From assembly GCA_001464795.1 (NCBI GenBank), contig LNEB01000013.1, positions 62,001 through 126,000 of the forward strand: 64,000 nucleotides of DNA. The letters are read 5' to 3'. The notes beneath the pieces are model-generated. The model saw nothing but the letters and a program-made list of their open reading frames with translations. It made no database searches and was not told where the DNA came from. The translations under genes were made by a program, and so were the position numbers. Positions 37,688-46,455 of the stretch are shown piece by piece (positions within the stretch are counted from its first letter, which is position 1; every line of letters starts with the position of its first letter). This stretch comes from Bdellovibrionales bacterium Ga0074139 (GTDB lineage Bacteria; Bdellovibrionota; Bdellovibrionia; Bdellovibrionales; Bdellovibrionaceae).

Positions 37688-38957
37688 AATTGGTTCCTTT
37701 TACCTGAGAGCGGCCTTCTCGTACAAAAAACTCAAATTCTTCACGAAACTTAGAAACAAAACTAAGTACTGGTAAAGCAGCTGCATCTGAAAGGGCACAG
37801 ATCGTGCGGCCTTTCATATTGTCAGCCACTTTAATTAATAAATCGATGTCTTGCAGTCTTCCGCGACCTTCTAAAATCGAGTGAACAATTTTATCAAGCC
37901 AGCCCGTTCCTTCACGACAAGGTGTGCACTGACCACAGGATTCGTGATGATAAAAATGCGTCAGCGTACCTAGCATATCCACCATGCACTGAGAATCATC
38001 GATCACAATCACAGCCCCTGAACCCAACATGGTTCCAAGACTTGCTAAATTTTCGTAATCCATAGTGGCTTTCATGGCTTCTTCAGCATTTAAAACAGGA
38101 GCCGATGAACCACCAGGAATAACGGCTTTTAATTTACGTCCAGGCTTCATTCCACCAGCCAATTCAATAAGATCTTTTAAAGGATATCCCAATGGAACTT
38201 CGAAATTTCCTGGTTTCATCACATTTCCACTGACTGAAAATAATTTTGTTCCAGTGGATTTTTCTGTTCCGTACTTTTTGTATCCTTGAGCTCCGTCACG
38301 AATAATATATTTAACAGCTGCCAATGTTTCGACATTGTTCACGATAGTGGGTTTTCTTAAATAACCTTGTACAGCTGGAAATGGAGGCTTTAATTTGGGC
38401 TGACCTTTAAGGCCTTCAAGAGATGAAATCATTCCTGTTTCTTCACCACAAATGTAAGCACCGGCACCCACGTAAACATCCATATCGTGATCAAAACCAG
38501 AACCAAAAATATTTTTCCCTAAATATCCGGCTGCATAGGCTTCTTCGATGGCTTTTCTAACACAAGCAATGGGGTAGTCGTATTCGCCACGAATATAAAT
38601 ATAAGATTTTTTTGAATTGATAGCGAAGGCTGAAATAATCATGCCTTCGATTAACTGATGAGGCGCTCTTTCCATCATCAAACGATCTTTAAAAGTTCCA
38701 GGCTCACCTTCATCGGCATTACAAAGCAAGTATCGGGGTTCGTTGTTTTTAGGTAAAAAGCCCCACTTCATTCCAGTAGAAAAACCAGCTCCGCCACGAC
38801 CACGAAGACCTGATTTTTTAACTTCATCGATGATTTCTTCAGGCTTCATTTTCAAAGCTTTCGCTGCTTCAACATAGCCACCATTTTTTTTGTAGCCTTC
38901 AAGACCTTGAAATTCGTTAAGATGATAAAACTCAGTTAGATATTTAACTTCGCTCAT
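37668..38957 (-). CDS. nuoF: NADH-quinone oxidoreductase subunit F
   Basis: Flavin- and NADH-binding subunit of complex I, 429 residues. The FMN/NADH glycine-rich loop GLRGRGGAGFSTGMKWGF, the GAGAYICGEET motif, and the cluster N3 ligands CGQCTPCREG with a later TICAL are intact. The overlap with nuoE is an ATGA junction. It is coupled to nuoG by a 20-bp overlap. Confidence 0.97.
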   Translation of the reverse strand: MSEVKYLTEFYHLNEFQGLEGYKKNGGYVEAAKALKMKPEEIIDEVKKSGLRGRGGAGFSTGMKWGFLPKNNEPRYLLCNADEGEPGTFKDRLMMERAPHQLIEGMIISAFAINSKKSYIYIRGEYDYPIACVRKAIEEAYAAGYLGKNIFGSGFDHDMDVYVGAGAYICGEETGMISSLEGLKGQPKLKPPFPAVQGYLRKPTIVNNVETLAAVKYIIRDGAQGYKKYGTEKSTGTKLFSVSGNVMKPGNFEVPLGYPLKDLIELAGGMKPGRKLKAVIPGGSSAPVLNAEEAMKATMDYENLASLGTMLGSGAVIVIDDSQCMVDMLGTLTHFYHHESCGQCTPCREGTGWLDKIVHSILEGRGRLQDIDLLIKVADNMKGRTICALSDAAALPVLSFVSKFREEFEFFVREGRSQVKGTNYAQMHH

Positions 38958-39427
38958 TTGAGACCTCTTAAAATATTCATTGCAGATTCATTCGTTAAAT
39001 TTTCGTAATAGCGATCATTCACTTGCATCATAGGAGCTGTTCCACAAGAACCTAAACATTCAACTCGGCTGATTGTGAATCTTCCATCTTCTGTCACTTC
39101 ATTGTGTTTCACTTTGAGTTCATGACACAAATGACTAGAAAGTTCGCGAGCTCCTACGAGAGCACAGGAAATTGTGGCACAAACCTGAACATGATACTTA
39201 CCCACAGGTTTTTGATTGAACATGGTGTAGAACTTAAAAACTTCATTAATTTTGCTTTCAGGAATTTCCATCACTTTTGACAAATGATCGACCACGTCTT
39301 TTGAAACCCAACCATTGTTTTCTTTTTGCGCGATAAAAAGGCTTGGAATAATAGCCGAGTCCTTTGTTTCGTAACGAGAGAGTTCCTTTTTTACAGCCTG
39401 CAGTCCTTCAGAGGATAACTGAAACAT
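38954..39427 (-). CDS. nuoE: NADH-quinone oxidoreductase subunit E
   Basis: Thioredoxin-fold subunit carrying cluster N1a; 157 residues. Ligands follow the C-x4-C ... C-x3-C pattern (CATISC and CLGSC). N-terminal helices precede it. It starts 15 bp after nuoCD and ends in an ATGA junction with nuoF. Confidence 0.96.
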   Translation of the reverse strand: MFQLSSEGLQAVKKELSRYETKDSAIIPSLFIAQKENNGWVSKDVVDHLSKVMEIPESKINEVFKFYTMFNQKPVGKYHVQVCATISCALVGARELSSHLCHELKVKHNEVTEDGRFTISRVECLGSCGTAPMMQVNDRYYENLTNESAMNILRGLK

Positions 39428-39442
39428 TTTTATAATCTCCTA

Positions 39443-41122
39443 TTATCGATCAAGTTCACCCGCAATAACGTTCATACTAGCTACAGTTGCAATCGCATCC
39501 GCTAACATTGAACCTCTTACGACATGAGGAAATGATTGGTAAATTGCAAAACAAGGTGGTCGCACTTTAAGTCTGTAGGGGTTTGCTGAGCCATCACTGA
39601 CTAAATAAAAACCAAGCTCTCCGTTAGGAGCTTCAGTGGCATCATAGGTTTCCCCAACAGGAGGTCTAAGGCCTTTAATCACAAGCATAAAGTGATTCAT
39701 CAAACCTTCGATGTTTCCGTAAACATCTTTTTTTTCTGGAAGCACGATACCCTTGTCACGAATTGTGTAATCTCCGCCGGGCATATTTTTACAAACCTGC
39801 TCGATGATTCTTAAGCTTTGCTTCATCTCTTCGATGCGAACTAGGTAGCGATCATAAATATCACCGTTCGAGCCCACTGGAACGTCAAAATTAAGTCCAT
39901 CATAACCATAATAAGGAGTTAATTTTCTAAGATCTAAATTCACACCTGAAGCACGAAGCATAGGACCTGTGTAACCCCATTCAATGGCCTCGTTGGACTT
40001 CACAGGGCACACACCTTGAGTTCGCTTGATAAAAATTTTGTTATCAAGCATCAGCTTTGTGATTTCATCAACACCGCCGCGCATATCTTTACAAAATGCG
40101 AGAACATCATCAAACCATCCATCAGGTGCATCTTGAGCCATGCCACCCACGCGGGTCATACTGACTGTTAATCTTGCACCACAAAGTTTTTCAAATAAAG
40201 TGTAAACTTTTTCTCGGTAAGTGAATAAATGGAAGAACGAAGTCAAAGCACCTAAGTCGACTCCACCCGTTCCGACAGCAACGATGTGATCGATCACCCG
40301 AGACAATTCCATTAAAATCACTCGCATGGCTTGTGCGCGCGCAGGAATTTCCACACCCAATAATTTTTCAACAGTTTTGCAATAGCCGACGTTATTGGAA
40401 GGAGCTGAGCAATAATTCAAACGATCTGTGTAGGGAATCACCTGGTTGTAAGGATGAGTTTCAGCCATTTTTTCGAAACAACGATGCAAATAACCAATTT
40501 CGTTATTTACACGCACTATGGTTTCACCATCGAGCTCGACCATGACCCGTAAAGTTCCATGCATGGCTGGATGAGAGGGACCAATGTTAAGTGGAACTAA
40601 ATTTTCATTTAAAACATCACCGCGAGAGTTTTCATCATTTAAAAAATGAATGGGCTGTACACTATCGCAATGTTGCTGGTGATCCGCTTCATAATCTTTT
40701 CTAAGTGGATGTCCGACAAATTGGTGATGAGTTAATAATTTTTTTAAGTTAGGATGACCTTCGAAAATAATTCCGAACATATCAAAGGCTTCTCGCTCAA
40801 ACCAGTCCGCCCCACGCCAAACTTGTAAAGCAGACGGTACCGATTCACCTTCAGCAAGAGCGACTTTGATACGAAGGCGCTGACCTTCTTTAGAAGAAAA
40901 AAGATGATAGACCACATCAAAACGTTTCGCCCTGGCTGGATAGTCGGCACCACAAACGTCCATTAAAAAATCAAAACTGTGATTTCTTAAAAAACGAAGG
41001 GCTGGGATCAACTGATTTTTTTCGAGCTCAATAACGTCATCACCCACGGCATGAGTGAACTTCATCTTTGAAACATCCATTTGTTGGCCGAGGGCCGTTT
41101 TTAGTTCTTCAAGCTTGGTCAT
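39443..41122 (-). CDS. nuoCD: NADH-quinone oxidoreductase subunits C and D, fused
   Basis: A single 559-residue chain: NuoC (about 1-170, with [12 protein letters not shown] and HPLRKDYE) followed by NuoD (about 185-559, with [20 protein letters not shown] and [10 protein letters not shown]), as in enterobacteria. It binds quinone together with NuoB. I start at ATG 41122, inside the end of nuoB (14-bp overlap), with a GGAAG site; a longer reading begins 48 bp earlier but adds no conserved sequence. Confidence 0.95.
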   Translation of the reverse strand: MTKLEELKTALGQQMDVSKMKFTHAVGDDVIELEKNQLIPALRFLRNHSFDFLMDVCGADYPARAKRFDVVYHLFSSKEGQRLRIKVALAEGESVPSALQVWRGADWFEREAFDMFGIIFEGHPNLKKLLTHHQFVGHPLRKDYEADHQQHCDSVQPIHFLNDENSRGDVLNENLVPLNIGPSHPAMHGTLRVMVELDGETIVRVNNEIGYLHRCFEKMAETHPYNQVIPYTDRLNYCSAPSNNVGYCKTVEKLLGVEIPARAQAMRVILMELSRVIDHIVAVGTGGVDLGALTSFFHLFTYREKVYTLFEKLCGARLTVSMTRVGGMAQDAPDGWFDDVLAFCKDMRGGVDEITKLMLDNKIFIKRTQGVCPVKSNEAIEWGYTGPMLRASGVNLDLRKLTPYYGYDGLNFDVPVGSNGDIYDRYLVRIEEMKQSLRIIEQVCKNMPGGDYTIRDKGIVLPEKKDVYGNIEGLMNHFMLVIKGLRPPVGETYDATEAPNGELGFYLVSDGSANPYRLKVRPPCFAIYQSFPHVVRGSMLADAIATVASMNVIAGELDR

Positions 41123-41630
41123 GGGGATTCTTCCAATTGTCCTTCCAAGGACGTGGTTGTTGAGTCGCAATCATTTTTTGTAAAAGCATAACACCATCTA
41201 AAACGGCTTCGGGAGTCGGAGGACAACCAGGAACATACACGTCAACAGGAATGACTTTATCACAACCCTGTAACACGTGATACGCTCGGTAGAATCCACC
41301 ACTGGAAGCACAAGCTCCCATAGACAAAACATACTTGGGTTCTAACATTTGTTCGTAGATGCGCACCAAAATAGGAGCCATTTTTTCGGTGATTGTTCCT
41401 GCCACAACAAGTAGATCCGCTTGTCTTGGAGAGAACCTGACAACCTCAGCACCGAAGCGAGCAAGATCATATTTGGGACCCATTACGCTCATGAGTTCGA
41501 TACCACAACAGGCCGTTCCATAAGGCAGTGGCCACAAGGCATTTTTTCGTCCCCACGCGACTATGGCATCCAACTTTGTAGTGAATGCAAAGCTACGTGA
41601 AAAATCATCTGAGGTTTGAGTTCCCAACAT
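41109..41630 (-). CDS. nuoB: NADH-quinone oxidoreductase subunit B
   Basis: Subunit holding the terminal cluster N2, next to the quinone site. The 173-residue protein has the tandem cysteines (GTACCGIEL), a single Cys in MGACASSGG and CPPTP for the last ligand. It is the first gene of the operon; nuoA, which normally precedes it, is not here, and the 194-bp gap upstream separates it from a divergent protease gene. Confidence 0.97.
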   Translation of the reverse strand: MLGTQTSDDFSRSFAFTTKLDAIVAWGRKNALWPLPYGTACCGIELMSVMGPKYDLARFGAEVVRFSPRQADLLVVAGTITEKMAPILVRIYEQMLEPKYVLSMGACASSGGFYRAYHVLQGCDKVIPVDVYVPGCPPTPEAVLDGVMLLQKMIATQQPRPWKDNWKNPHDQA

Positions 41631-41760
41631 AACGCTCCCTTTTCATTTTCATTAGACTTTCAATTAAGTAACTCGGAATTTCCATAAAGCCAACAGCATT
41701 AACTATGTCAGAAGCTTGAGCTTTTTGTCCAACGCGTCGATTCATTTTTGTGTTTTAACT

Positions 41761-41790
41761 TTGCTTGAGTGCCAAAATGGAACCTATGAT
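41761..41790 (+). promoter_or_regulatory. Putative promoter of the subtilase gene
   Basis: TTGCTT (41761-41766) and TATGAT (41785-41790) are 18 bp apart, about 35 bp before the ATG, which has an AAGGAGGGG site. Between this and nuoB the gap 41631-41760 shows no structure I can name. Confidence 0.5.
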
Positions 41791-41824
41791 TTTGTAATGA
41801 ATTTTCTCAAGGAGGGGAACTTTT

Positions 41825-43264
41825 ATGGCTATCACATATCGTAAATCATTATTTTTTGGATACCTACTGCTAATTGGCATGATTTTGAGCTTGGTGCTCA
41901 CCGAAATTGCCTACGCCCAAAGTCACTCACAACAGGAAGTGCTCGTTAAAATAGCAGATTCAACAAAAGACATGAAAGCTTTTCGAAATCTGGGAATGAA
42001 AAACATAGGCGGAGGCTGGTACCTCATCAGTCAGCCCCGACAATTATCAAAGCTATCGGAAATTGAAGGAGTTATTACTGTACAGCCTAATTTTCAACTG
42101 GGACTTTTGCATGACTTTCGCATTCAAGATTTAAAAAAACGCGAACAGCTTTTGGCTCAACGGGGATCTAATCGTGGATTGCGGCCTGATAACCCGGCCA
42201 TCCCACCAACTCCCACAACTCAAGCTGGTGCCGATCCACTTTACAATAAACAGTGGGGTATGATTGACAACGGGGTTAAAGAAGCTTGGGCAAAAACTCA
42301 AGGAAATCCTGAAATTGTTGTGGCTGTCCTCGACACGGGAGTTGATTACACTCATGAGGATTTACTAGAGAACTTATGGTGGAACAAAAAGGAAATTCCT
42401 AACAACAAGATCGACGACGACAACAACGGTTATGTGGATGATGTGATCGGCTATGATTTCGTCAGCAACGACTCTCTTCCCTACGACTTGGCTGTGGATA
42501 ACCCTCTGGATTTATTAACTGGGGGAGGTAATCCTGGACATGGAACTCATTGCGCAGGAAATGTGGCAGCCAGAGGTAACAACTCAATTGGAATTTCAGG
42601 CGTCGCTCCCAATGTAAAAATCATGAGCCTCAGATTTATCAGTGAAAAAGGCTCGGGAACGACGGCAGCTGCCATTCAAGCCATCCGCTATGCTGTGGAT
42701 AATGGAGCACAAATTCTTTCTAACTCATGGGGTGGAGAAGGTCAGGACGATCAATCCGAGGAAAATTTAGCACTTAAGGAAGCCATTCAATACGCTCAAG
42801 AAAAAGGGGTTCTTTTTGTGGCAGCCGCAGGCAATGGTCGAAAAGGTCGTGGCTACAATAATGACACAGATTCACGTCCCATTTACCCCGCCAGTTATAA
42901 TTTTGAAAATATCATCACAGTTGCAGCGCTTGATAGTTCCGATAAGCTAGGAGTTTTTTCTAATTTTGGCAGCAAAACAGTGCATATTGGCGCTCCAGGA
43001 GTAAAGGTTTTTTCGACGACTGTTGCGAATAACTATGATGATACGGTGATTGATAAATTTGGCTTTAAAGCGACTTGGGATGGAACTTCCATGGCCACTC
43101 CCCATGTGGCGGGTGCCGCTGCTTTGTATTGGTCAGCCCATCCAAACGCCAATTACAAAGATGTCAAAAATGCCATTTTAAATTCGGCCGTTAAAATTCC
43201 CTCATTAACTGGTAAAGCCGTTACAGAAGGAAAATTAAACGTTAAAGCTTTGATGAATCAGTAA
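41825..43264 (+). CDS. Secreted subtilisin-like serine protease
   Basis: Peptidase family S8; 479 residues. A signal peptide (LLLIGMILSLVLTEIAYA) is followed by an I9-like propeptide (about 35-95) and a linker, then the catalytic domain with D170 (VLDTGVDYTHEDL), H239 (GHGTHCAGNV), oxyanion Asn337 (AAAGN) and S422 (GTSMATPHVAGA). An Asp/Asn-rich loop (IDDDNNGYVDD, about 196-206) may bind calcium. It has no C-terminal extension, so it should be released free into the periplasm or outside. It is a candidate for degrading external protein. The end overlaps the kinase gene by 23 bp on the other strand. Confidence 0.92.
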   Translation: MAITYRKSLFFGYLLLIGMILSLVLTEIAYAQSHSQQEVLVKIADSTKDMKAFRNLGMKNIGGGWYLISQPRQLSKLSEIEGVITVQPNFQLGLLHDFRIQDLKKREQLLAQRGSNRGLRPDNPAIPPTPTTQAGADPLYNKQWGMIDNGVKEAWAKTQGNPEIVVAVLDTGVDYTHEDLLENLWWNKKEIPNNKIDDDNNGYVDDVIGYDFVSNDSLPYDLAVDNPLDLLTGGGNPGHGTHCAGNVAARGNNSIGISGVAPNVKIMSLRFISEKGSGTTAAAIQAIRYAVDNGAQILSNSWGGEGQDDQSEENLALKEAIQYAQEKGVLFVAAAGNGRKGRGYNNDTDSRPIYPASYNFENIITVAALDSSDKLGVFSNFGSKTVHIGAPGVKVFSTTVANNYDDTVIDKFGFKATWDGTSMATPHVAGAAALYWSAHPNANYKDVKNAILNSAVKIPSLTGKAVTEGKLNVKALMNQ

Positions 43265-43997
43265 CAATATAGGGGACCTTGAGCTCAAACAAGGTCCCTG
43301 AATAAGCACTCGAATCTGACTTTTGCTTCGAAAAAACCTGAATCTCAGCCCCGATACTATCAATCAAAAATTTTACGATCGGCAGTCCGTAGCCCGTTCC
43401 TGCTTCATTTTCTGTCCCCAAGCTGGTGGTGGACCCAGAAAAATTAAATAAAGTGGGAACTTTTTCTTTGGGAATACCGACTCCACTGTCAGAAATATAA
43501 ATCATATAAAAATCTAATTTTTTTTGCACACTGATTAATACTTTGCCATCCCGGTAAGAAAATTTAATCGCATTTGTTAAAAGATTGATCAGTATGTGAT
43601 TGGTAAATAAATTCTCGTCTGTAAAGGTTCTATCAAAAGTAGGCCATTCCAAGAAATCAAATTGCACATTTTTAGCTTTTGCCATTGATTCTAGCTGCTG
43701 CAGCGCCGACAAAAAACACTGCTTCAAAGAAATTGGATTCGATAAAATTGGCAACTTTCCAGAGCTCAAACCATGGGCATCCCGTGCTAAACTGAGCATT
43801 GAATTCACTTTTTTTGCTGCGTTCAGAGATCGATCAATGGAATCCATCGATGGGCCAAAGTCATAGTCCTTCAGGGCCATCAGTTCAAATTTAACTTTTT
43901 CCAAATTAAGAGTGATAACTGTCATCGGAGTTGCCAGATCATGACAAAGCACTGACAATAGTTGAGAACTTAAATGAGCTGAATCTTTTTCTTCCAT
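43242..43997 (-). CDS. Sensor-less cytoplasmic histidine kinase
   Basis: A 251-residue kinase with only the catalytic parts: HisKA with H19 in LSVLCHDLATPMTV, N box HILINLLTNAIKFS, G1 ISDSGVGIP and G2 GTGYGLPIV. It has no membrane helix and no PAS or GAF domain, so the signal must come from a partner protein. No response regulator is adjacent. The HisKA motif has Asp instead of Glu after His, as in some families. Confidence 0.85.
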   Translation of the reverse strand: MEEKDSAHLSSQLLSVLCHDLATPMTVITLNLEKVKFELMALKDYDFGPSMDSIDRSLNAAKKVNSMLSLARDAHGLSSGKLPILSNPISLKQCFLSALQQLESMAKAKNVQFDFLEWPTFDRTFTDENLFTNHILINLLTNAIKFSYRDGKVLISVQKKLDFYMIYISDSGVGIPKEKVPTLFNFSGSTTSLGTENEAGTGYGLPIVKFLIDSIGAEIQVFSKQKSDSSAYSGTLFELKVPYIVTDSSKL

Positions 43998-44057
43998 TTC
44001 ATTAGGAAAACATAAAAAATATTTAAAGTGTATTACTTAATTTTAATTAAAATACCT

Positions 44058-44086
44058 TTGACTAGTTCTGAGATTTTGTGAAAGAT
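44058..44086 (+). promoter_or_regulatory. Possible promoter of the XRE regulator gene
   Basis: TTGACT (44058-44063) lies 17 bp before AAAGAT (44081-44086), a weak -10, about 25 bp before the gene. An AT-rich palindrome (TTTTAATTAAAA) lies just upstream, 44041-44052. The -10 match is poor. Confidence 0.35.
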
Positions 44087-44109
44087 CATAGCATCAGGAG
44101 AATATACAT

Positions 44110-44370
44110 ATGGAAATCGGCGAAATTTTAAAAACTTACCGTGCACAAGCTGGAATCACTCAGCAGCAACTGGCTTCTCAATTAGGATACAAAATTCCTC
44201 AATTTATTTCACTACTTGAAAATGGTCACTCAAAAGTGCCTCTCAACATAATTGCAGATCTTGTTGCAATCCTAAAGATCCCCGAGAACGTTATTCTTGA
44301 CTCTCTTGTTCAAGCCTATGAAAAGGAAGCAAGAAGACACCTCAATAGAAAAACAAAAAAAAGAGCTTAA
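44110..44370 (+). CDS. XRE-family helix-turn-helix regulator
   Basis: An 86-residue protein that is little more than a helix-turn-helix domain (IGEILKTYRAQAGITQQQLA, then GYKIPQFISLLENGHSKVPL), with a short basic tail. A clear CAGGAG site precedes the ATG. It is followed after 18 bp by a gene of unknown function, so the two probably form one operon. Toxin-antitoxin pairing cannot be excluded, but the partner does not resemble any known toxin. Confidence 0.85.
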   Translation: MEIGEILKTYRAQAGITQQQLASQLGYKIPQFISLLENGHSKVPLNIIADLVAILKIPENVILDSLVQAYEKEARRHLNRKTKKRA

Positions 44371-44388
44371 AGCACATAAAAGGGCCCT

Positions 44389-45072
44389 ATGAGCACTGCT
44401 GAATTAGAAGTAAAAAAACAAAAGTTTTCTGAACTTTTATTTAGCATTCAATCTCAGCTAGAGCCCTTTCTCAACGTGACCGAATCTTTTTCCTCGATTG
44501 AACACAAAGTCAAATCTTCAAAGGCCCTTAACCTTCTGTATCTTCCAAACCTTGAAGTTCTATCCGAGTTTTTAATTGAAAATCAGTTCAAAAGTAAAAA
44601 ATTCTCTGAAATCGATGCTCTTCGGCTTTTCGTAAAAAAAATGGGTTGGCACTTTCCTGAAGGTAGTGATGAATTCCTTTTGGATTCACATATTTTTGAA
44701 ATTTATGATCACCAGGGTTTACAAATTTACAGAAGTTTTAATTTTTTTAAAATTTCGAGCTATTCGATCACTGATATTTTAACCAACCATTGGTGGGATC
44801 TGTATGAAAGAAATCCTTTCATAGCAAAATCCCTTGCTGACCAAGCCATTCGTATTTTTTCAGAACAAATCAAAACTCCAATGCACTTACAACTGCAGCC
44901 TCATGTTGCCACTGAAAAGTGGTCTGAAAGAATCAGTGAAGCGCAAATGTTTCACGATAGCTTCGTTCCCGTTCTTGACGAGCACAACAATACGGTGGCG
45001 ATTTTATCGCCCTACCGTATTTTGAATTTTCAATTTAAGAAGCCGTCTCAATATTTACAGGCTGATGCTTAG
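44389..45072 (+). CDS. Unknown protein cotranscribed with the XRE regulator
   Basis: A 227-residue soluble protein with a helical N-terminal half and a beta-rich middle (LQIYRSFNFFKISSYSITDI), then VPVLDEHNNTVAILSPYRIL near the C-terminus, a shape that resembles a sensory domain of PAS or GAF type, without firm evidence. An AAAGGG site precedes the ATG. The 3' end overlaps that of the diiron gene by 38 bp on the other strand, the longest such overlap here. Confidence 0.55.
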   Translation: MSTAELEVKKQKFSELLFSIQSQLEPFLNVTESFSSIEHKVKSSKALNLLYLPNLEVLSEFLIENQFKSKKFSEIDALRLFVKKMGWHFPEGSDEFLLDSHIFEIYDHQGLQIYRSFNFFKISSYSITDILTNHWWDLYERNPFIAKSLADQAIRIFSEQIKTPMHLQLQPHVATEKWSERISEAQMFHDSFVPVLDEHNNTVAILSPYRILNFQFKKPSQYLQADA

Positions 45073-45673
45073 CTAAAATTTCGCTCAATATTTTTTTATA
45101 CCCCTCGTGAGTAGAAAGAATGGAATTAAGCAAAGTCGTTTTTTGTTTTTGATTCAAGCCCATACAAAATTCAAGTGCTCCACGTACGTGATCAACGTCA
45201 TCCTGAGTATGTGTTTTTAAAAAATGGCAAGCTTTAGGATTATGATATTGACTAACTCGGTTGTAAAGTTCAGGCCCCACTGCAATCGAAAGATTCTCCA
45301 AATAAAGCATGTAACCCATGTGAGCCATGCAACCATTAAGCTTCATATCTTTTTTTTGATTTTCCACGAACTGAGAAGTTGCAAAGCTAGAGGGTGATAG
45401 ATTCTGTCCCAATTTTTTTACGTCATGAATCAGAATTAAATCATGTTTTTGTTCTTCCGGAAGATGTTTAAGAAAAAAATAATGCAAATCATCTTCAACA
45501 GCGACTTCCGCCACACTGGCACCCATGGCTAGTAATCGCGTAGTATGTTTAACAAAGTGGTAAGTTTGCGATAACCACTCGGCATACACGGCTGGATTTT
45601 GCCAATCACATATCATAACTTTTTGGGAAGTTTCCTGAGCACTAACTTGCAATGCGTTTAATATCGAATCCAT
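45035..45673 (-). CDS. Heme-oxygenase-like diiron oxidase (HDO) candidate
   Basis: A 212-residue all-helical protein with the ligand pattern of heme-oxygenase-like diiron enzymes: KHLPEEQKHDLILIHDVKKLG gives E74 and H77, E126 lies in YLENLSIAVG, and H155-x3-D159-x2-H162 is in HTQDDVDHV. The family includes UndA, BesC and related enzymes that oxidise amino acids or fatty acids with O2. Heme degradation is possible but less likely. I start at ATG 45673, preceded by an AAAGG site. The start overlaps the upstream GNAT-like gene by 32 bp, which argues for a shared pathway. Confidence 0.78.
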   Translation of the reverse strand: MDSILNALQVSAQETSQKVMICDWQNPAVYAEWLSQTYHFVKHTTRLLAMGASVAEVAVEDDLHYFFLKHLPEEQKHDLILIHDVKKLGQNLSPSSFATSQFVENQKKDMKLNGCMAHMGYMLYLENLSIAVGPELYNRVSQYHNPKACHFLKTHTQDDVDHVRGALEFCMGLNQKQKTTLLNSILSTHEGYKKILSEILAKHQPVNIETAS

Positions 45674-46328
45674 CGTAGGGGACCTTTCTTGTAAGAGTTG
45701 GGGTGTGACTAAAAAGCTGTAAAGCAAGATCTTTTAAATCAGTTGTTAGAAAATTGAGGTGCAAATTTTCTCTTAAACCACAAACAAGGGAGACCGGTAC
45801 GCCGTGGAGATCAATGTTTTCAATTATTTCACAACCCCCACTTTGCGCCAATTGGGCCACTCCCACATCTGATCTTGCAGGAGCCACCATGGCCTGTATG
45901 TTTTCAAGACTTTGCAAGAACTGGATGCCTTGTGAAAATAAAAGTGGAGCTAAGCCAATGCCTCCTGCACGCTTCCTAAAACTGGGATCCACCATCATGG
46001 ACTCAAAACTCATCACTTGAAAAATTTCATTTTTCTTTAAATATTCAAAAAAAGAGGCGGTAAAATTTTGTTTTAAATATTCATGCTTTAAAATTGAGCA
46101 ACATCTGATATCAAAAACTGAATAAAGATGAACAGCCAAGGGTTTGTCATTTTCATGGATGACACCGAAGTAGTCCTGTCTAAAAAATTCGTTTGCACTT
46201 AAAACATACATAGGATCAATTCGCTTATAAACGTCCACCCAATTTTGATACCAAAATTCAAAAGCGCTATTAAAAAGTTCCATTTGCTCTGGGGATGGAT
46301 TTTTTCCTGGTAAAACTGTAAATTGCAT
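45642..46328 (-). CDS. GNAT-fold acyltransferase-like protein
   Basis: A 228-residue protein whose centre fits the GNAT fold: strand FFRQDYFGVIHENDKPLAVH (about 49-68), then MMVDPSFRKRAGGIGLAPLL (111-130), where RKRAGGIG resembles the acyl-CoA pyrophosphate loop. The N-terminal acidic pattern is somewhat like N-acyl amino acid or autoinducer synthases of the FeeM/LuxI kind. No close family recognised. It is the first gene of a two-gene unit with the diiron candidate. Confidence 0.6.
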   Translation of the reverse strand: MQFTVLPGKNPSPEQMELFNSAFEFWYQNWVDVYKRIDPMYVLSANEFFRQDYFGVIHENDKPLAVHLYSVFDIRCCSILKHEYLKQNFTASFFEYLKKNEIFQVMSFESMMVDPSFRKRAGGIGLAPLLFSQGIQFLQSLENIQAMVAPARSDVGVAQLAQSGGCEIIENIDLHGVPVSLVCGLRENLHLNFLTTDLKDLALQLFSHTPTLTRKVPYDGFDIKRIAS

Positions 46329-46420
46329 AAAAACCTCACTCTTACACTTAACAAAGTAAAATGCTTTAAGCTTCGCAAGGGCAGTCCAGATTATTTAATT
46401 TAGACCTCCGTCTCTAGACA

Positions 46421-46449
46421 TTGACTTTGATCCTATTCGAAAGTTTAAC
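46421..46449 (+). promoter_or_regulatory. Promoter predicted to give a leaderless mRNA for the ABC exporter
   Basis: TTGACT (46421-46426) and TTTAAC (46444-46449) are exactly 17 bp apart and the -10 ends 6 bp before the ATG, so transcription should start at or very near the start codon. The gene has no ribosome-binding site, which fits a leaderless message. Confidence 0.5.
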
Positions 46450-46455
46450 AGAGCC

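Noticed and set aside
44110-45072. XRE gene and partner as a toxin-antitoxin pair
   Set aside because: The second protein is long (227) and has no toxin family signature; order and size do not fit well.
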